Part shown: in pieces, positions 23,318 to 31,657 of the stretch
Numbering within the stretch: the stretch's first letter is position 1
Layout: each line of letters begins with the position of its first letter
From: SMBSF63 sp034003545
GTDB taxonomy: Bacteria > Chloroflexota > Anaerolineae > Anaerolineales > Anaerolineaceae
NCBI GenBank assembly: GCA_964447155.1
Contig: CAYURM010000003.1
Location: 121,308 to 185,307 of the forward strand
Reading direction: 5' to 3'
DNA: 64,000 nucleotides
Translations under genes and position numbers: made by a program
Notes under the pieces: model-generated
The model's database searches: none
What the model was told of the DNA's origin: nothing
What the model saw: only the letters and a program-made list of their open reading frames with translations

Positions 23318-25594
23318 TTAGTGATTTGCTGCGATCAGCAGTTGGCCGAGGGCGAGGCCGCCGTCGTTGGCGGGTACCTGTTTATGGAGGAGGGTGTTGA
23401 AGCCGCTTTCTGCCAGCAGGGTGACTGTCTTGTCCAGCAACAATTGATTCTGCCACACACCGCCGCTGAGAGCAACGGTGTTGCAGCCTGTCTCTTCGCG
23501 GATCGCCAGGCAAAGCTGGCGGCTTAAAGCCGCGATGCCGTTGTGAAAGCGGGCCGAGAGGATGGCAGGCGGGGTATTGGCGTGGATGTCTGCCAGCATG
23601 GCCGGCCACAGCGGCGCCGTAGAGATTTTATCCTCTTCGATGGAGAAGGGATAGGCTCCGGTTTCATCGGGATCAGCCAGTGCTTCGAATTCAATGGCGG
23701 CCTGGCCTTCGTAATTGACTTCCTGACGGACACCGGCCAATGCAGCGGCGGCGTCAAAGAGACGTCCCATGCTGGATGTGAGGGGGGTGTTGATGTGGTT
23801 TTCCAGTTGGGCACGCAGGAGAGAACGTTCCTGGGGGCAGAGGGCCTGCACGGGAGCAAGATCGAGATCCCACTCCAGCCCGGACTGCCAGAGGTGGGCC
23901 AGCGCCATGCGGGCTGGCTTGCGGACGGAGATGTCACCGCCCGCAAGAGGGGCAGTGGCAAGGTGATATACCCGCTGGTAGTCTGCATACCCGCCGAGGA
24001 GGATTTCGCCACCCCAGATGGTGCCGTCGGTGCCGTACCCGGTGCCGTCGTAGATGAGACCGATAACGGGTTCGTCTGAATTCCAGGCGTTGTCGGCCAG
24101 ACAGGCAGCCAGATGAGCGTGATGGTGCTGCACCTGGATCAGGGGGATGTTCCCCTCGCTGGCGCGCTGAATGCCGTAGCGTGTGGCGAGGTAGTTGGGG
24201 TGCAGGTCAACGGCGATGGTCTGCGGCGTGACGTGAAAAAGGTTCTCGTAGTGCTTGATCCCGGTTTCAAAGGAGAGCAGGGTTTCGTAATTTTCCAGAT
24301 CACCAATGTGGTGGCTGAGGAAAGCGTATTGGTCGCGGCTGAGGCAGAAGGTGTTTTTCAGTTCTGCGCCGGCGGCCAGAATGGATGGTAAGGGTGCGGG
24401 AAGCTGAATGGGATCCGGTGCATAGCCGCGGGCACGGCGGAGAATCTGTGGGCCAGTGGTGAAAACGCGGGCGACAGAATCGTCCACGCGCATGTGAATA
24501 GGGCGATCATGCAGCAGGAAACCATCGGCGATGGGCGAAAGGCGCTGCATGGCATCTTCGTCCATGTAGGCGACGGGTTCCTCGCTAAGGTTGCCGCTGG
24601 TCATCACCAGTACTTCGGGGAAGCCGGGGGCCGGTTCGAGGAGAAGCAGATGCTGCGGGGTGTAGGGCAGCATGAAGCCGAGGGTGTTCTGCCTCGGGGC
24701 CACGGCTTTTACAATGGATGAATCTGCCAGGCGATTCAAAATGACGATTGGGTGCTGGCGGGAGGTGAGTAACTGCTCTTCGGCTGAACTGACCTGACAA
24801 TGCGGCAGAATGTGCTCGATATCATACGCCATCAAGGCGAAGGGCTTATCAGAGCGTTTCTTGCGGCTGCGCAATTCGGCAACGGCTTCGGGATTGCTGG
24901 CATCACAGGCCAGGTGATAGCCGCCAAGACCTTTGATGGCGAGAATTTTGCCGTCTTGCAGCCAGGCGCGAGCAGTTTGCAGGGCGTCTTCTTTATGGGT
25001 GAGGACTTCACCCGCCGCTTCAAACCAGATGTGCGGGCCGCAAACCGGGCAGGCGGTGGGCTGGGCATGAAACCGCCGGTTAAGGGGATTCTCGTACTCG
25101 CTCTGGCAGTCAGGGCACATGGTGAAGCCGGCCATTGTGGTTTTGGGGCGGTCGTAGGGGGTGTCTTTGATGATGGTGAAGCGCGGCCCGCAGTTGGTGC
25201 AGTTGATAAAGGGATAACGATAGCGCCGGTCAGCAGGATTGACCAGTTCAGCGGCGCAGTCTGCGCACAGGGTGACATCGGGAGAAATGGGGATGAACTC
25301 ACCGGGACAGGGCTGGCTGGGGATGATGTTGAACTGCGTGTAGCCATCAGGCTGACAGGGGAATTCGCTGATCCTGTCGATGCGTGACAGCGGGGGCGGG
25401 TTGTTTCGCAAGGCATCGGAAAACGCGTGAACAGCCTGTGCAGCGCCATTGATCTCAATCTCAACGCCGCTGGAGGTGTTGCGCACCCAGCCGGTGAGAT
25501 GGTTGTGCACAGCCTGGGCATACACAAAGGGGCGGAAGCCCACCCCTTGTACAATGCCAGTGATGCTGTATTTGCGTCCGATCATTTCAGTCAT
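23318..25594 (-). CDS. hypF: HypF, carbamoyltransferase for hydrogenase maturation
   Basis: HypF makes carbamoyl-adenylate from carbamoyl phosphate and passes the group to HypE. The 758-residue protein has an N-terminal acylphosphatase domain (about 5-92, VQGVGFRPFVY), two zinc-finger pairs (CADC, CTNC, CPDC, CPVC; about 110-190), a YrdC-like domain (about 205-390, AIKGLGGYHLACDA) and a Kae1-like domain with HHAHLAACL and GLIYDGTGYGTDG. All domains are complete. Confidence 0.96.
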   Translation of the reverse strand: MTEMIGRKYSITGIVQGVGFRPFVYAQAVHNHLTGWVRNTSSGVEIEINGAAQAVHAFSDALRNNPPPLSRIDRISEFPCQPDGYTQFNIIPSQPCPGEFIPISPDVTLCADCAAELVNPADRRYRYPFINCTNCGPRFTIIKDTPYDRPKTTMAGFTMCPDCQSEYENPLNRRFHAQPTACPVCGPHIWFEAAGEVLTHKEDALQTARAWLQDGKILAIKGLGGYHLACDASNPEAVAELRSRKKRSDKPFALMAYDIEHILPHCQVSSAEEQLLTSRQHPIVILNRLADSSIVKAVAPRQNTLGFMLPYTPQHLLLLEPAPGFPEVLVMTSGNLSEEPVAYMDEDAMQRLSPIADGFLLHDRPIHMRVDDSVARVFTTGPQILRRARGYAPDPIQLPAPLPSILAAGAELKNTFCLSRDQYAFLSHHIGDLENYETLLSFETGIKHYENLFHVTPQTIAVDLHPNYLATRYGIQRASEGNIPLIQVQHHHAHLAACLADNAWNSDEPVIGLIYDGTGYGTDGTIWGGEILLGGYADYQRVYHLATAPLAGGDISVRKPARMALAHLWQSGLEWDLDLAPVQALCPQERSLLRAQLENHINTPLTSSMGRLFDAAAALAGVRQEVNYEGQAAIEFEALADPDETGAYPFSIEEDKISTAPLWPAMLADIHANTPPAILSARFHNGIAALSRQLCLAIREETGCNTVALSGGVWQNQLLLDKTVTLLAESGFNTLLHKQVPANDGGLALGQLLIAANH

Positions 25595-25730
25595 TCAAGA
25601 TCCTGCCTATCAATGCCGGTTTCTGGTGGATAATCATCGACATTCTTCATTAGCCGGAGTTGCGGATAAGAAATCAACACCGTATGTCGTGACGATTCTA
25701 TTCGTCGAACCAGAGTTTGACGGGTTTGTA

Positions 25731-25752
25731 TAACGACTAAAGTCGTTACTAC
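25731..25752. repeat. Palindromic repeat, TAACGACT family
   Basis: TAACGACT (25731-25738), AA, AGTCGTTA (25741-25748), then CTAC. Perfect 8-bp arms. It lies in the 186-nt gap between hypF and hypB, where no gene is seen. Confidence 0.65.
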
Positions 25753-25780
25753 AATCGCCGCAACTCAGGTTATTTATTAT

Positions 25781-26458
25781 TTATTTCGCCAGCTCTTTTT
25801 GCTGCTGGATACGGTTTTTGAGCCAGCTTGTCCATTCCGAAACCCCTTCGCCAGTCTTGCAGGAGATATTGAAGAAAACGGCATCGTTGTTCAGGATTTG
25901 AACGCCTTTGCGGAAGTAGTCCATGTCAAAGTCTACATAGGGAAGCAGATCCATTTTGTTGATGATCATGACTTCAATGCCGCGATAGATGTTGGGGTAT
26001 TTGTAGGGTTTGTCATCGCCTTCAGGGATGCTGGCGACAACCACATTGGCATGAGAGCCGAGCATGAATCCAGCCGGGCAGATGAGGTTGCCGACGTTTT
26101 CGATAATGAGCAGGTCGATGTTGGCGAGGTCCACCTGTTCGAGACCGCGGCTGAACATGGGGGCGTCCAGGTGGCAGCTTCCACCGGTGTTGATCTGTAC
26201 GGCGGGGATGCCGAGGGCTTTAACCTTGTCCGAGTCAATCGTGACGGGGGCGGTGTCGCCTTCAATGACGGCGATGCGGACATCGGGGGCCAGGTCTTCA
26301 ATGGTGCGCAGGATGGTGCTGGTTTTGCCTGATCCGGGGGAGGCCATGATATTGATGGCAAACACGCCGGCATCATCCAGCTTCTTGCGGTTGATCATGG
26401 CAATCTGATCGTTGGCATTCATGATCTTTTCAACAACAGGAACATTTTCAGTGGTCAT
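25781..26458 (-). CDS. hypB: HypB, nickel-inserting GTPase
   Basis: HypB is the GTPase that works with HypA to load nickel into the large subunit. The 225-residue SIMIBI GTPase has the P-loop ASPGSGKTST (about 38-47), a metal-site Cys/His in GGSCHLDA (about 92-99) and NKMDLLPY (about 164-171). It lacks both the N-terminal CxxCGC and the His-rich nickel-storage stretch seen in some HypB, so it is the minimal type. It follows hypA by 14 nt. Confidence 0.95.
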   Translation of the reverse strand: MTTENVPVVEKIMNANDQIAMINRKKLDDAGVFAINIMASPGSGKTSTILRTIEDLAPDVRIAVIEGDTAPVTIDSDKVKALGIPAVQINTGGSCHLDAPMFSRGLEQVDLANIDLLIIENVGNLICPAGFMLGSHANVVVASIPEGDDKPYKYPNIYRGIEVMIINKMDLLPYVDFDMDYFRKGVQILNNDAVFFNISCKTGEGVSEWTSWLKNRIQQQKELAK

Positions 26459-26472
26459 TTCTTTCTTACTCC

Positions 26473-26817
26473 TTAGCGTTCAATTTCGATACTTTCCAGC
26501 CAGAATTCTTCGCCGCCTACCACTTTGATACGGATACTGCCGCATTTTGGGCAGGGGGATAACTCATCCTCAATCGTATAGGTATGGTTGCAGTCCTGGC
26601 AGGTGAGTTTGGCTGGCACTCGTTTGAAGTGTAGTTGGGCACTGGCGCAGATGGTGTCCTGGGTGATGATGTCCCAGTAGAACTGGATGGAATCATCCAC
26701 GATGGAGGAGAGGGCGCCAATGACGATGTGAATATCGGTTACCTGTTTGGCCTTTGCTTTTTCGGCATGGTTCTTGGCGATATTCAGAATACTTTCGGTT
26801 ACGGACAGTTCATGCAT
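26473..26817 (-). CDS. hypA: HypA, nickel metallochaperone
   Basis: Binds nickel and a structural zinc and delivers nickel to the hydrogenase precursor. The 114-residue protein starts with the nickel motif MHELSVTES (His2). Zinc ligands are CQDC (about 73-76) and CPKC (about 90-93). It is adjacent to hypB, its partner. Confidence 0.95.
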   Translation of the reverse strand: MHELSVTESILNIAKNHAEKAKAKQVTDIHIVIGALSSIVDDSIQFYWDIITQDTICASAQLHFKRVPAKLTCQDCNHTYTIEDELSPCPKCGSIRIKVVGGEEFWLESIEIER

Positions 26818-26903
26818 GTGTTTATTATACCAATATCAGTGAATTCAGGTAAAGATGGTAAGAATATTTATATTTTTCTACGAAAAGAGGCAGCGTGGCT
26901 GGT

Positions 26904-27395
26904 TTATTCTTTTTCTTGATTGATCCAGGCCAGGATTATTTCGATGGCCTGGTCACAGAGGGCTTGCGTGCGCTCGGAAAGTTCGGATTTGAAGCCGAAT
27001 TGGTAGCCGCGCACGGAACACAGGACGGCTTGAGGGACGCGCCCGTACAGGGTTTCGACGATGCTGAGAGCAGTCTGCGGGGTCATGTGGTGGGTGAGCG
27101 GTGATGGCTGGAAGGCAGAACTGATTTCGGTGAACTGGATTGGGTCAGCGATGTTCTCGGTATGGGCATCAACGAAACAAATTCGTTCGAATTTGGCGAA
27201 GCCTTCAGTCATTTCGGGCATCAACTGAAAGGAAAAAATGAAGGACGGGGAGCAGTCACTGGGTTCCAGACCTTCGTCTGATGCGGGGATTTCCGCGCAG
27301 CCAAAGCGGGGGGCGAGGGCATTGAGAATGTAATAGGCGGCGCCGTCGTCTTCGCGATCAGGGTTGCCGTAGCCTACGATGAGGGTTGATTTCAA
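26904..27395 (-). CDS. Hydrogenase maturation protease
   Basis: A 163-residue peptidase of the HyaD/HycI/HoxW family. It removes the C-terminal peptide of the large subunit after nickel insertion. It has the motif GYGNPDREDDG (8-18, nickel-sensing Asp/Glu) and a second acidic-His region (CFVDAHTENI). TTG 27395 is the start, with AAAAGGAG upstream. It lies just after the large-subunit gene, whose 26-residue tail after DPCLSCSTH is its expected substrate. Confidence 0.9.
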   Translation of the reverse strand: MKSTLIVGYGNPDREDDGAAYYILNALAPRFGCAEIPASDEGLEPSDCSPSFIFSFQLMPEMTEGFAKFERICFVDAHTENIADPIQFTEISSAFQPSPLTHHMTPQTALSIVETLYGRVPQAVLCSVRGYQFGFKSELSERTQALCDQAIEIILAWINQEKE

Positions 27396-27408
27396 GTAAA
27401 CTCCTTTT

Positions 27409-27430
27409 AACGACTGAAGTCGTTACTACA
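27409..27430. repeat. Palindromic repeat, TAACGACT family
   Basis: TAACGACT (27409-27416), GA, AGTCGTTA (27419-27426), then CTAC. Same arms as the copy at 25731, on the far side of the protease/hypA/hypB block. Confidence 0.65.
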
Positions 27431-27533
27431 AAGGTGAATTGATTTTTTTGACAGGTTTGTCATAGATGGAGGTTTCATGATTTCTGTTTTCATTGATACC
27501 AGAGGACTGGCAGATTGGTTTTTTTTGTGAGGC

Positions 27534-27558
27534 GGACAGGTTGGAAACCTGTCCCTAC
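27534..27558. repeat. Palindromic repeat, GGACAGGTT family
   Basis: GGACAGGTT (27534-27542), GGA, AACCTGTCC (27546-27554), then CTAC. Perfect 9-bp arms. It lies in the 273-nt gap between the large-subunit gene and the protease gene, which holds no gene besides two repeats and one hairpin. Confidence 0.6.
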
Positions 27559-27607
27559 AAAAAAAACTACTTTAATCCGGAGTGTATTATACTCCCTGAG
27601 CCAAGGA

Positions 27608-27640
27608 AAGGGTTTTTGCAAGAATTCTGCAAAAACCCTT
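27608..27640 (-). terminator. Hairpin after hydL, probable terminator or processing site
   Basis: A perfect 13-bp stem, AAGGGTTTTTGCA (27608-27620) with its complement at 27628-27640, 28 nt after the hydL stop. No T run follows on the minus strand, so it may stabilise or partly terminate the structural transcript rather than end it. Confidence 0.6.
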
Positions 27641-27668
27641 CTTGTATCTTAAGAAATTCTGGTGACGA

Positions 27669-29102
27669 TCAGGCGTCGCGGCGCAACTGTTTGACGGTCT
27701 TGTCGTTGGCGTCGACGATGTCGATGATGATGGGCATCTGGCCGACGGCGTGGGTAGAGCAGGACAGACAGGGGTCGTGCGCGCGCACAGCGGCTTCCAC
27801 CCGGTTTAAAAGGCCTTCGTGAATTTCGGGCCCCTTGATGTAGGTTTTGGCAACCGAGTCCACGGCTTCGCTCATTGCCCAGTTGTTATGGCCGGTGGAA
27901 ACGATCAGGTTGACCTTTTCCAACTGCTGGTTTTCATTGGCAATGTAGTGGTGAATGAGTGTGCCGCGCGGGGCTTCAATGATGCCAACGCCTTCGCGAA
28001 CCGGGTTCTGGCTGGTATTGAGGATATCCTTGCTGAGGATATCGGGATCGTCCAGCAGGGCTTCTACGCGTTCGATCGAGAAGAGTACCTCAATCAAGCG
28101 GGCATAGTGATACATGAGGGTCGGTTCAACCGGTGCGCCGTCTTCATTTTGGGCGCGGTATTTGATCCACTCTTCCTGTGCCAGCGGCGTATCGAGCTTT
28201 GTGACGGCATTCAGGCGGCCCAGCGGCCCAACCCGGTAGACGCCTTCGGGGTAGCCCATCTTTTTGTAATAGGGAAACTTGAGGTAGGACCAATTTTCAA
28301 CATGCTCGTTAATGTAGTCCAGGTAGTTGGCGCCATCAAATTTTTCGAGCTGGTTTCCTCTTGAATCCACCAGGCGAATTTGGCCGTCATAGAGTTCCAG
28401 GCCATTATCCGGGGTCACCAGACTCATATAACCGGTCTTCAATACGGCAAATTCATTGATCACATCCTGGTTTTTGGCGGCCCAGTCCTGCATGATCTGG
28501 ATGCCAAGCAGGGTTGTTGCTTTTGCATCAGCGACACCAGCCAGGATGGCTTCACGATCTTCTATGGTAAGGGCTTTATTGACACCGCCCGGAACAGCAA
28601 AAACGGGGTGGATGCGGCGCCCGCCGAGGATGCGGATGATTTCCTGACCAAATTTGCGCAACTGGACGGCTTTAACCGCTACATCCGGGTTGGCCTGGAT
28701 CAGGCCGATGACGTTACGGATGGCAGGATCGGCATCAAAACCAAGCAGCAGGTCGGGACCGGCCAGTTCGAAGAAGTGCATTCCGTGGCTTTGGATGATC
28801 TGGCCCATGTGCATGAGTTCGCGCAGCATGGAAGCAGGGCGGGGCGGGGGTGAGCCCATGATCACATCACCGGTCTTGGCGGCAGCCAGATGATGGCTGA
28901 CCGGGCAAATTCCGCAGATGCGGGGGGTGATGGACGGCATTTCAAACACCATGCGGCCTTCACAGAATTTCTCGAAACCGCGAAATTCGTTGATGTGTAA
29001 ATACGCATGTTCAACAGAGCCGTTTTCTTTGAGGCGAATGGTGATCTTCGCGTGGCCTTCAATGCGAGTTACTGGCTCGATGGTAATCTTTTGCATACCC
29101 AT
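27669..29102 (-). CDS. hydL: [NiFe] hydrogenase large subunit (HydL/HoxH type)
   Basis: The catalytic subunit that makes or oxidises H2 in the cytosol. From ATG 29102 it has 477 residues. The nickel-iron ligands are Cys63/Cys66 (RICGICPVSHH) and Cys445/Cys448 (DPCLSCSTH). The His is followed by a 26-residue tail removed by the maturation protease. The motifs fit group 3 (bidirectional) enzymes. The frame is open to 29297, but that part overlaps hydS out of frame. GGAGGAG lies 9 nt before ATG 29102. It is the last structural gene of the hyd run. All catalytic Cys are Cys, none Sec. Confidence 0.95.
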   Translation of the reverse strand: MGMQKITIEPVTRIEGHAKITIRLKENGSVEHAYLHINEFRGFEKFCEGRMVFEMPSITPRICGICPVSHHLAAAKTGDVIMGSPPPRPASMLRELMHMGQIIQSHGMHFFELAGPDLLLGFDADPAIRNVIGLIQANPDVAVKAVQLRKFGQEIIRILGGRRIHPVFAVPGGVNKALTIEDREAILAGVADAKATTLLGIQIMQDWAAKNQDVINEFAVLKTGYMSLVTPDNGLELYDGQIRLVDSRGNQLEKFDGANYLDYINEHVENWSYLKFPYYKKMGYPEGVYRVGPLGRLNAVTKLDTPLAQEEWIKYRAQNEDGAPVEPTLMYHYARLIEVLFSIERVEALLDDPDILSKDILNTSQNPVREGVGIIEAPRGTLIHHYIANENQQLEKVNLIVSTGHNNWAMSEAVDSVAKTYIKGPEIHEGLLNRVEAAVRAHDPCLSCSTHAVGQMPIIIDIVDANDKTVKQLRRDA

Positions 29103-29121
29103 AATATTAATCTCCTCCAAT

Positions 29122-29667
29122 CTAATGCCAGTGTAACAGATTATTGTCTTTGAGCTGTGGCATACGGCCATTCGCCAGCTCAACCAGGACATAGAAAATT
29201 GCGTCTGCGTCGGGCGGGCAGCCCGGCAGGAAGACATCCACGGGGACAACTTCATGAATGGCGCGGACGCGGGTTTGAACACATAGTTCCGGGTCACTGG
29301 GGATCATCCCGCTGGCGTCATTTGACGGTGCTTCAATATAGGCACGCCGCAGAGTTTCATCAACGGTAAAGAAATTGCGCATCGCAGGAACACCGCCAAA
29401 GACGGCGCAGTCGCCGAAGGCTACCAGAATTTTGCAATGATCGCGCATCCAGTGGGCCTGTTCTTCGTTGGCTGTGTTGTTGACGGCGCCTTCCAAGATG
29501 CCGACATCCACACCGCTTGCGTCAGCGCGTTTGAGATCGGTAATGGGGGTGGCGCGGATATCTACTAATTCGGCGACCTGAATAATTCGTTCATCCATGT
29601 CGAGTAAAGACATGTGACAGCCGGCGCAGCCTGCCATCCAGTCCGTTGCTACTTTTGGTTTAGCCAT
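29122..29667 (-). CDS. hydS: [NiFe] hydrogenase small subunit (HydS/HoxY type)
   Basis: Carries the proximal [4Fe-4S] cluster that links the NiFe site to the diaphorase part. From ATG 29667 it has 181 residues and no Tat signal, as in soluble HoxY-type subunits. Ligands are Cys14/Cys17 (AGCAGCHMSLLDMDE), Cys in AFGDCAVFGG (about 88) and Cys in LPGCPPDAD (about 151). The start follows AAGGAGTC. It is 31 nt after hydA and 19 nt before hydL. Confidence 0.95.
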   Translation of the reverse strand: MAKPKVATDWMAGCAGCHMSLLDMDERIIQVAELVDIRATPITDLKRADASGVDVGILEGAVNNTANEEQAHWMRDHCKILVAFGDCAVFGGVPAMRNFFTVDETLRRAYIEAPSNDASGMIPSDPELCVQTRVRAIHEVVPVDVFLPGCPPDADAIFYVLVELANGRMPQLKDNNLLHWH

Positions 29668-29698
29668 ATTTTGACTCCTTATTCTTTCAACCAGATAA

Positions 29699-31645
29699 TT
29701 ACTCAGTGATGATTGCAACAGGCACCCGCTTGAGGAGTTCATCTTTCCAGCCAGCGGCGTCCAGGTGATACCCGAGGGCAGCAGCCAGTTTCTCAAGGAC
29801 GGCGGCGTTGGTTAAAACGCCTTCCGGGGCAGCTATCGGTTGGACAGCCGTTTGGAGCCTGCCGTCAAGATTGAGATAAGAACCTTCCTGTTCTGTCCAG
29901 TCGGTAACAGGCAGAACCACATTCGCATGGGCGGTCAATTGCGAGCTATAACTGGCCTGGACTGCGATGAACGGGACGTTTTCCAGCCGTTTGATCAATT
30001 TCTGGCTGGGGCAGTCATCTCCGAGGGCGATAAAGACAGCCTGTTCGTCAGAGATTTCCATTGCCTGCTCAAGACCGTATTGGGCGGCGGCCATGCTGTT
30101 GGCTTTGCCTTTGACGCTGACGAGGGCATTGCGCTGTTCACCAATCGCGCCGGAGAGATGGCCCAGTTCAACGAGGGCTTTGAGGGTGTTTAGGGAGGCA
30201 TTCTTCAGCAGCGCTTCGCCGTAAACGATGGCGGGGAAATTGGCAGCGGCCAAAATCCGGGCTGCTTCTTTCACCGCAGCTTCGTCTACACCGGCGGCTT
30301 TTGCCAGTGCGGTGACCGGTTTGTCAGCCAGGGCAGCGCTGAGGGCCTGGATCAGATTGTCGTAGTTATCCCCACTCGGTTTCAGGACGACATCGGCGAT
30401 GTCTGCAATAGCGTTTTCAGCGCAGCCGGCCGAGATGACCCGCGTGCCGTGGGGTACATTGCGCTTGATGAAGAAGCTGGCAACTTCGTGGTCTTCAACG
30501 AGGTCTGCGCCGAGGACGAGAACACAATCGGCTTTTTCAAGTTCGCTGAGGGAGCCTTCAAAAGGTGAACCGAGGTCGGCCGCCAATTGGGCAGCCAGTT
30601 TGGTGTTTGCGCCTTCTTCGATGCTGGTCACGGTGTCAGCCTGGAGTTTGTCCCCGAAAAGCTGTTTGAAGAGATACAGTGATTCTGCCGGCAGGCGGGT
30701 GGAAGCCATTGCCGCAGTCCTGGAGGATTGCTTCAACTGGTCGGCGACTGCATTGATCGCGTCTTCCCAGGTGGCGGCTTTGAGTTTGCCGTCTTTGCGT
30801 ACCATGGGGGTGTAGATGCGGTCCCAATTTTCGGCTTCATGGGGCAGGTAACGACCGACTTTGCAGAGGACGCCATGATTGACACTGGCGTCCCAGTTAC
30901 CTTCAATGCGTACGAGGCGGTTATCGCGGCTGTAGATGTCGATGCCGCAGCCAAGGCTGCAACCGATACAGATGGATTCAGTTTTGTCGAGTTGCACTTC
31001 ATGGCCCAGGTAGGCGCTCTTCTTGTCGATGAGGGCGCCGGTGGGACAGACCTGAACACAGGCGCCACAGGAAATGCAGGTGCTTTCGCCGAGCGGTACG
31101 CCGAGGTCAGCGACAATGGAGGAATCTGCCCCGCGCTCTTCAACGCCCAGGGTGAAGTTCCCGATCAGTTCGCCACAAGCGCGCACGCAGCGGCGGCAGA
31201 GGATACAGCGATCTTGTTCCAGGATGAAGTACTCGTGCGAGGCGTCCAGATCATACTTGTTCCAGTTGGGCTGCAGGGGCCAGTGAGTCATGTCCTGCTC
31301 GTATGCGGCGTTTTGTAGTTCACAGTCGCCGCCACTGACCTGGCAGTAGGGGCAGAAGTGATTACGCTCACTGAACAGCAGGGTCAGCACAAATTTGCGC
31401 GCTTCGCGAATACGTTCGTTGTCGGTGGTAACGACCATGTTGTCGGTGGCAGGCAGGGTGCAGGACGTTTGCAAGGTGCGCGCGCCCTTCACGTCTACCA
31501 GACACAGGCGGCAGCCGCCAAAAGGTGTCAATGCCGGGTGGTCACACAGGGTGGGGATGTGGATATCAGCCTGTTCGGCTGCCCGCAGAACAGTTGTGCC
31601 CTCTGGAACCTGGATTTCTTTTCCATCAATAGTGATATGGACCAT
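29699..31645 (-). CDS. hydA: NuoG-like Fe-S hub subunit (HydA of NiFe-HydABCSL type)
   Basis: The electron hub between the flavin subunits and HydSL. The 648-residue protein binds a [2Fe-2S] cluster (Cys34, 45, 48, 62), a His-Cys3 [4Fe-4S] cluster (His96, Cys98, 101, 108), two ferredoxin clusters (Cys147/150/153/157 and 190/193/196/200) and a further [4Fe-4S] cluster of the formate-dehydrogenase type (Cys226/229/233/261). The rest (about 270-640) is a reduced molybdopterin-oxidoreductase fold with no obvious cofactor ligand. It lacks any H-cluster domain, so it is not an [FeFe] HydA. It is longer than HoxU. Confidence 0.9.
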   Translation of the reverse strand: MVHITIDGKEIQVPEGTTVLRAAEQADIHIPTLCDHPALTPFGGCRLCLVDVKGARTLQTSCTLPATDNMVVTTDNERIREARKFVLTLLFSERNHFCPYCQVSGGDCELQNAAYEQDMTHWPLQPNWNKYDLDASHEYFILEQDRCILCRRCVRACGELIGNFTLGVEERGADSSIVADLGVPLGESTCISCGACVQVCPTGALIDKKSAYLGHEVQLDKTESICIGCSLGCGIDIYSRDNRLVRIEGNWDASVNHGVLCKVGRYLPHEAENWDRIYTPMVRKDGKLKAATWEDAINAVADQLKQSSRTAAMASTRLPAESLYLFKQLFGDKLQADTVTSIEEGANTKLAAQLAADLGSPFEGSLSELEKADCVLVLGADLVEDHEVASFFIKRNVPHGTRVISAGCAENAIADIADVVLKPSGDNYDNLIQALSAALADKPVTALAKAAGVDEAAVKEAARILAAANFPAIVYGEALLKNASLNTLKALVELGHLSGAIGEQRNALVSVKGKANSMAAAQYGLEQAMEISDEQAVFIALGDDCPSQKLIKRLENVPFIAVQASYSSQLTAHANVVLPVTDWTEQEGSYLNLDGRLQTAVQPIAAPEGVLTNAAVLEKLAAALGYHLDAAGWKDELLKRVPVAIITE

Positions 31646-31657
31646 TATCAGACCTCT

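Noticed and set aside
20400..27660. CRISPR array, suggested by repeated palindromes
   Set aside because: The repeats are single copies thousands of bases apart, with no regular spacers and no cas genes.
27669..29102. Possible selenocysteine in the [NiFe] large subunit
   Set aside because: Both metal-binding motifs have Cys codons (RICGIC, DPCLSC) and no in-frame TGA occurs before the end of the gene.
29103..29297. N-terminal extension of the hydL frame upstream of ATG 29102
   Set aside because: It overlaps hydS in another frame and has no RBS or homology. The family start is ATG 29102.
29699..31645. [FeFe] hydrogenase catalytic subunit
   Set aside because: The C-terminal half is molybdopterin-oxidoreductase-like and the three H-cluster motifs are missing. 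Only NuoG-type Fe-S motifs are seen.
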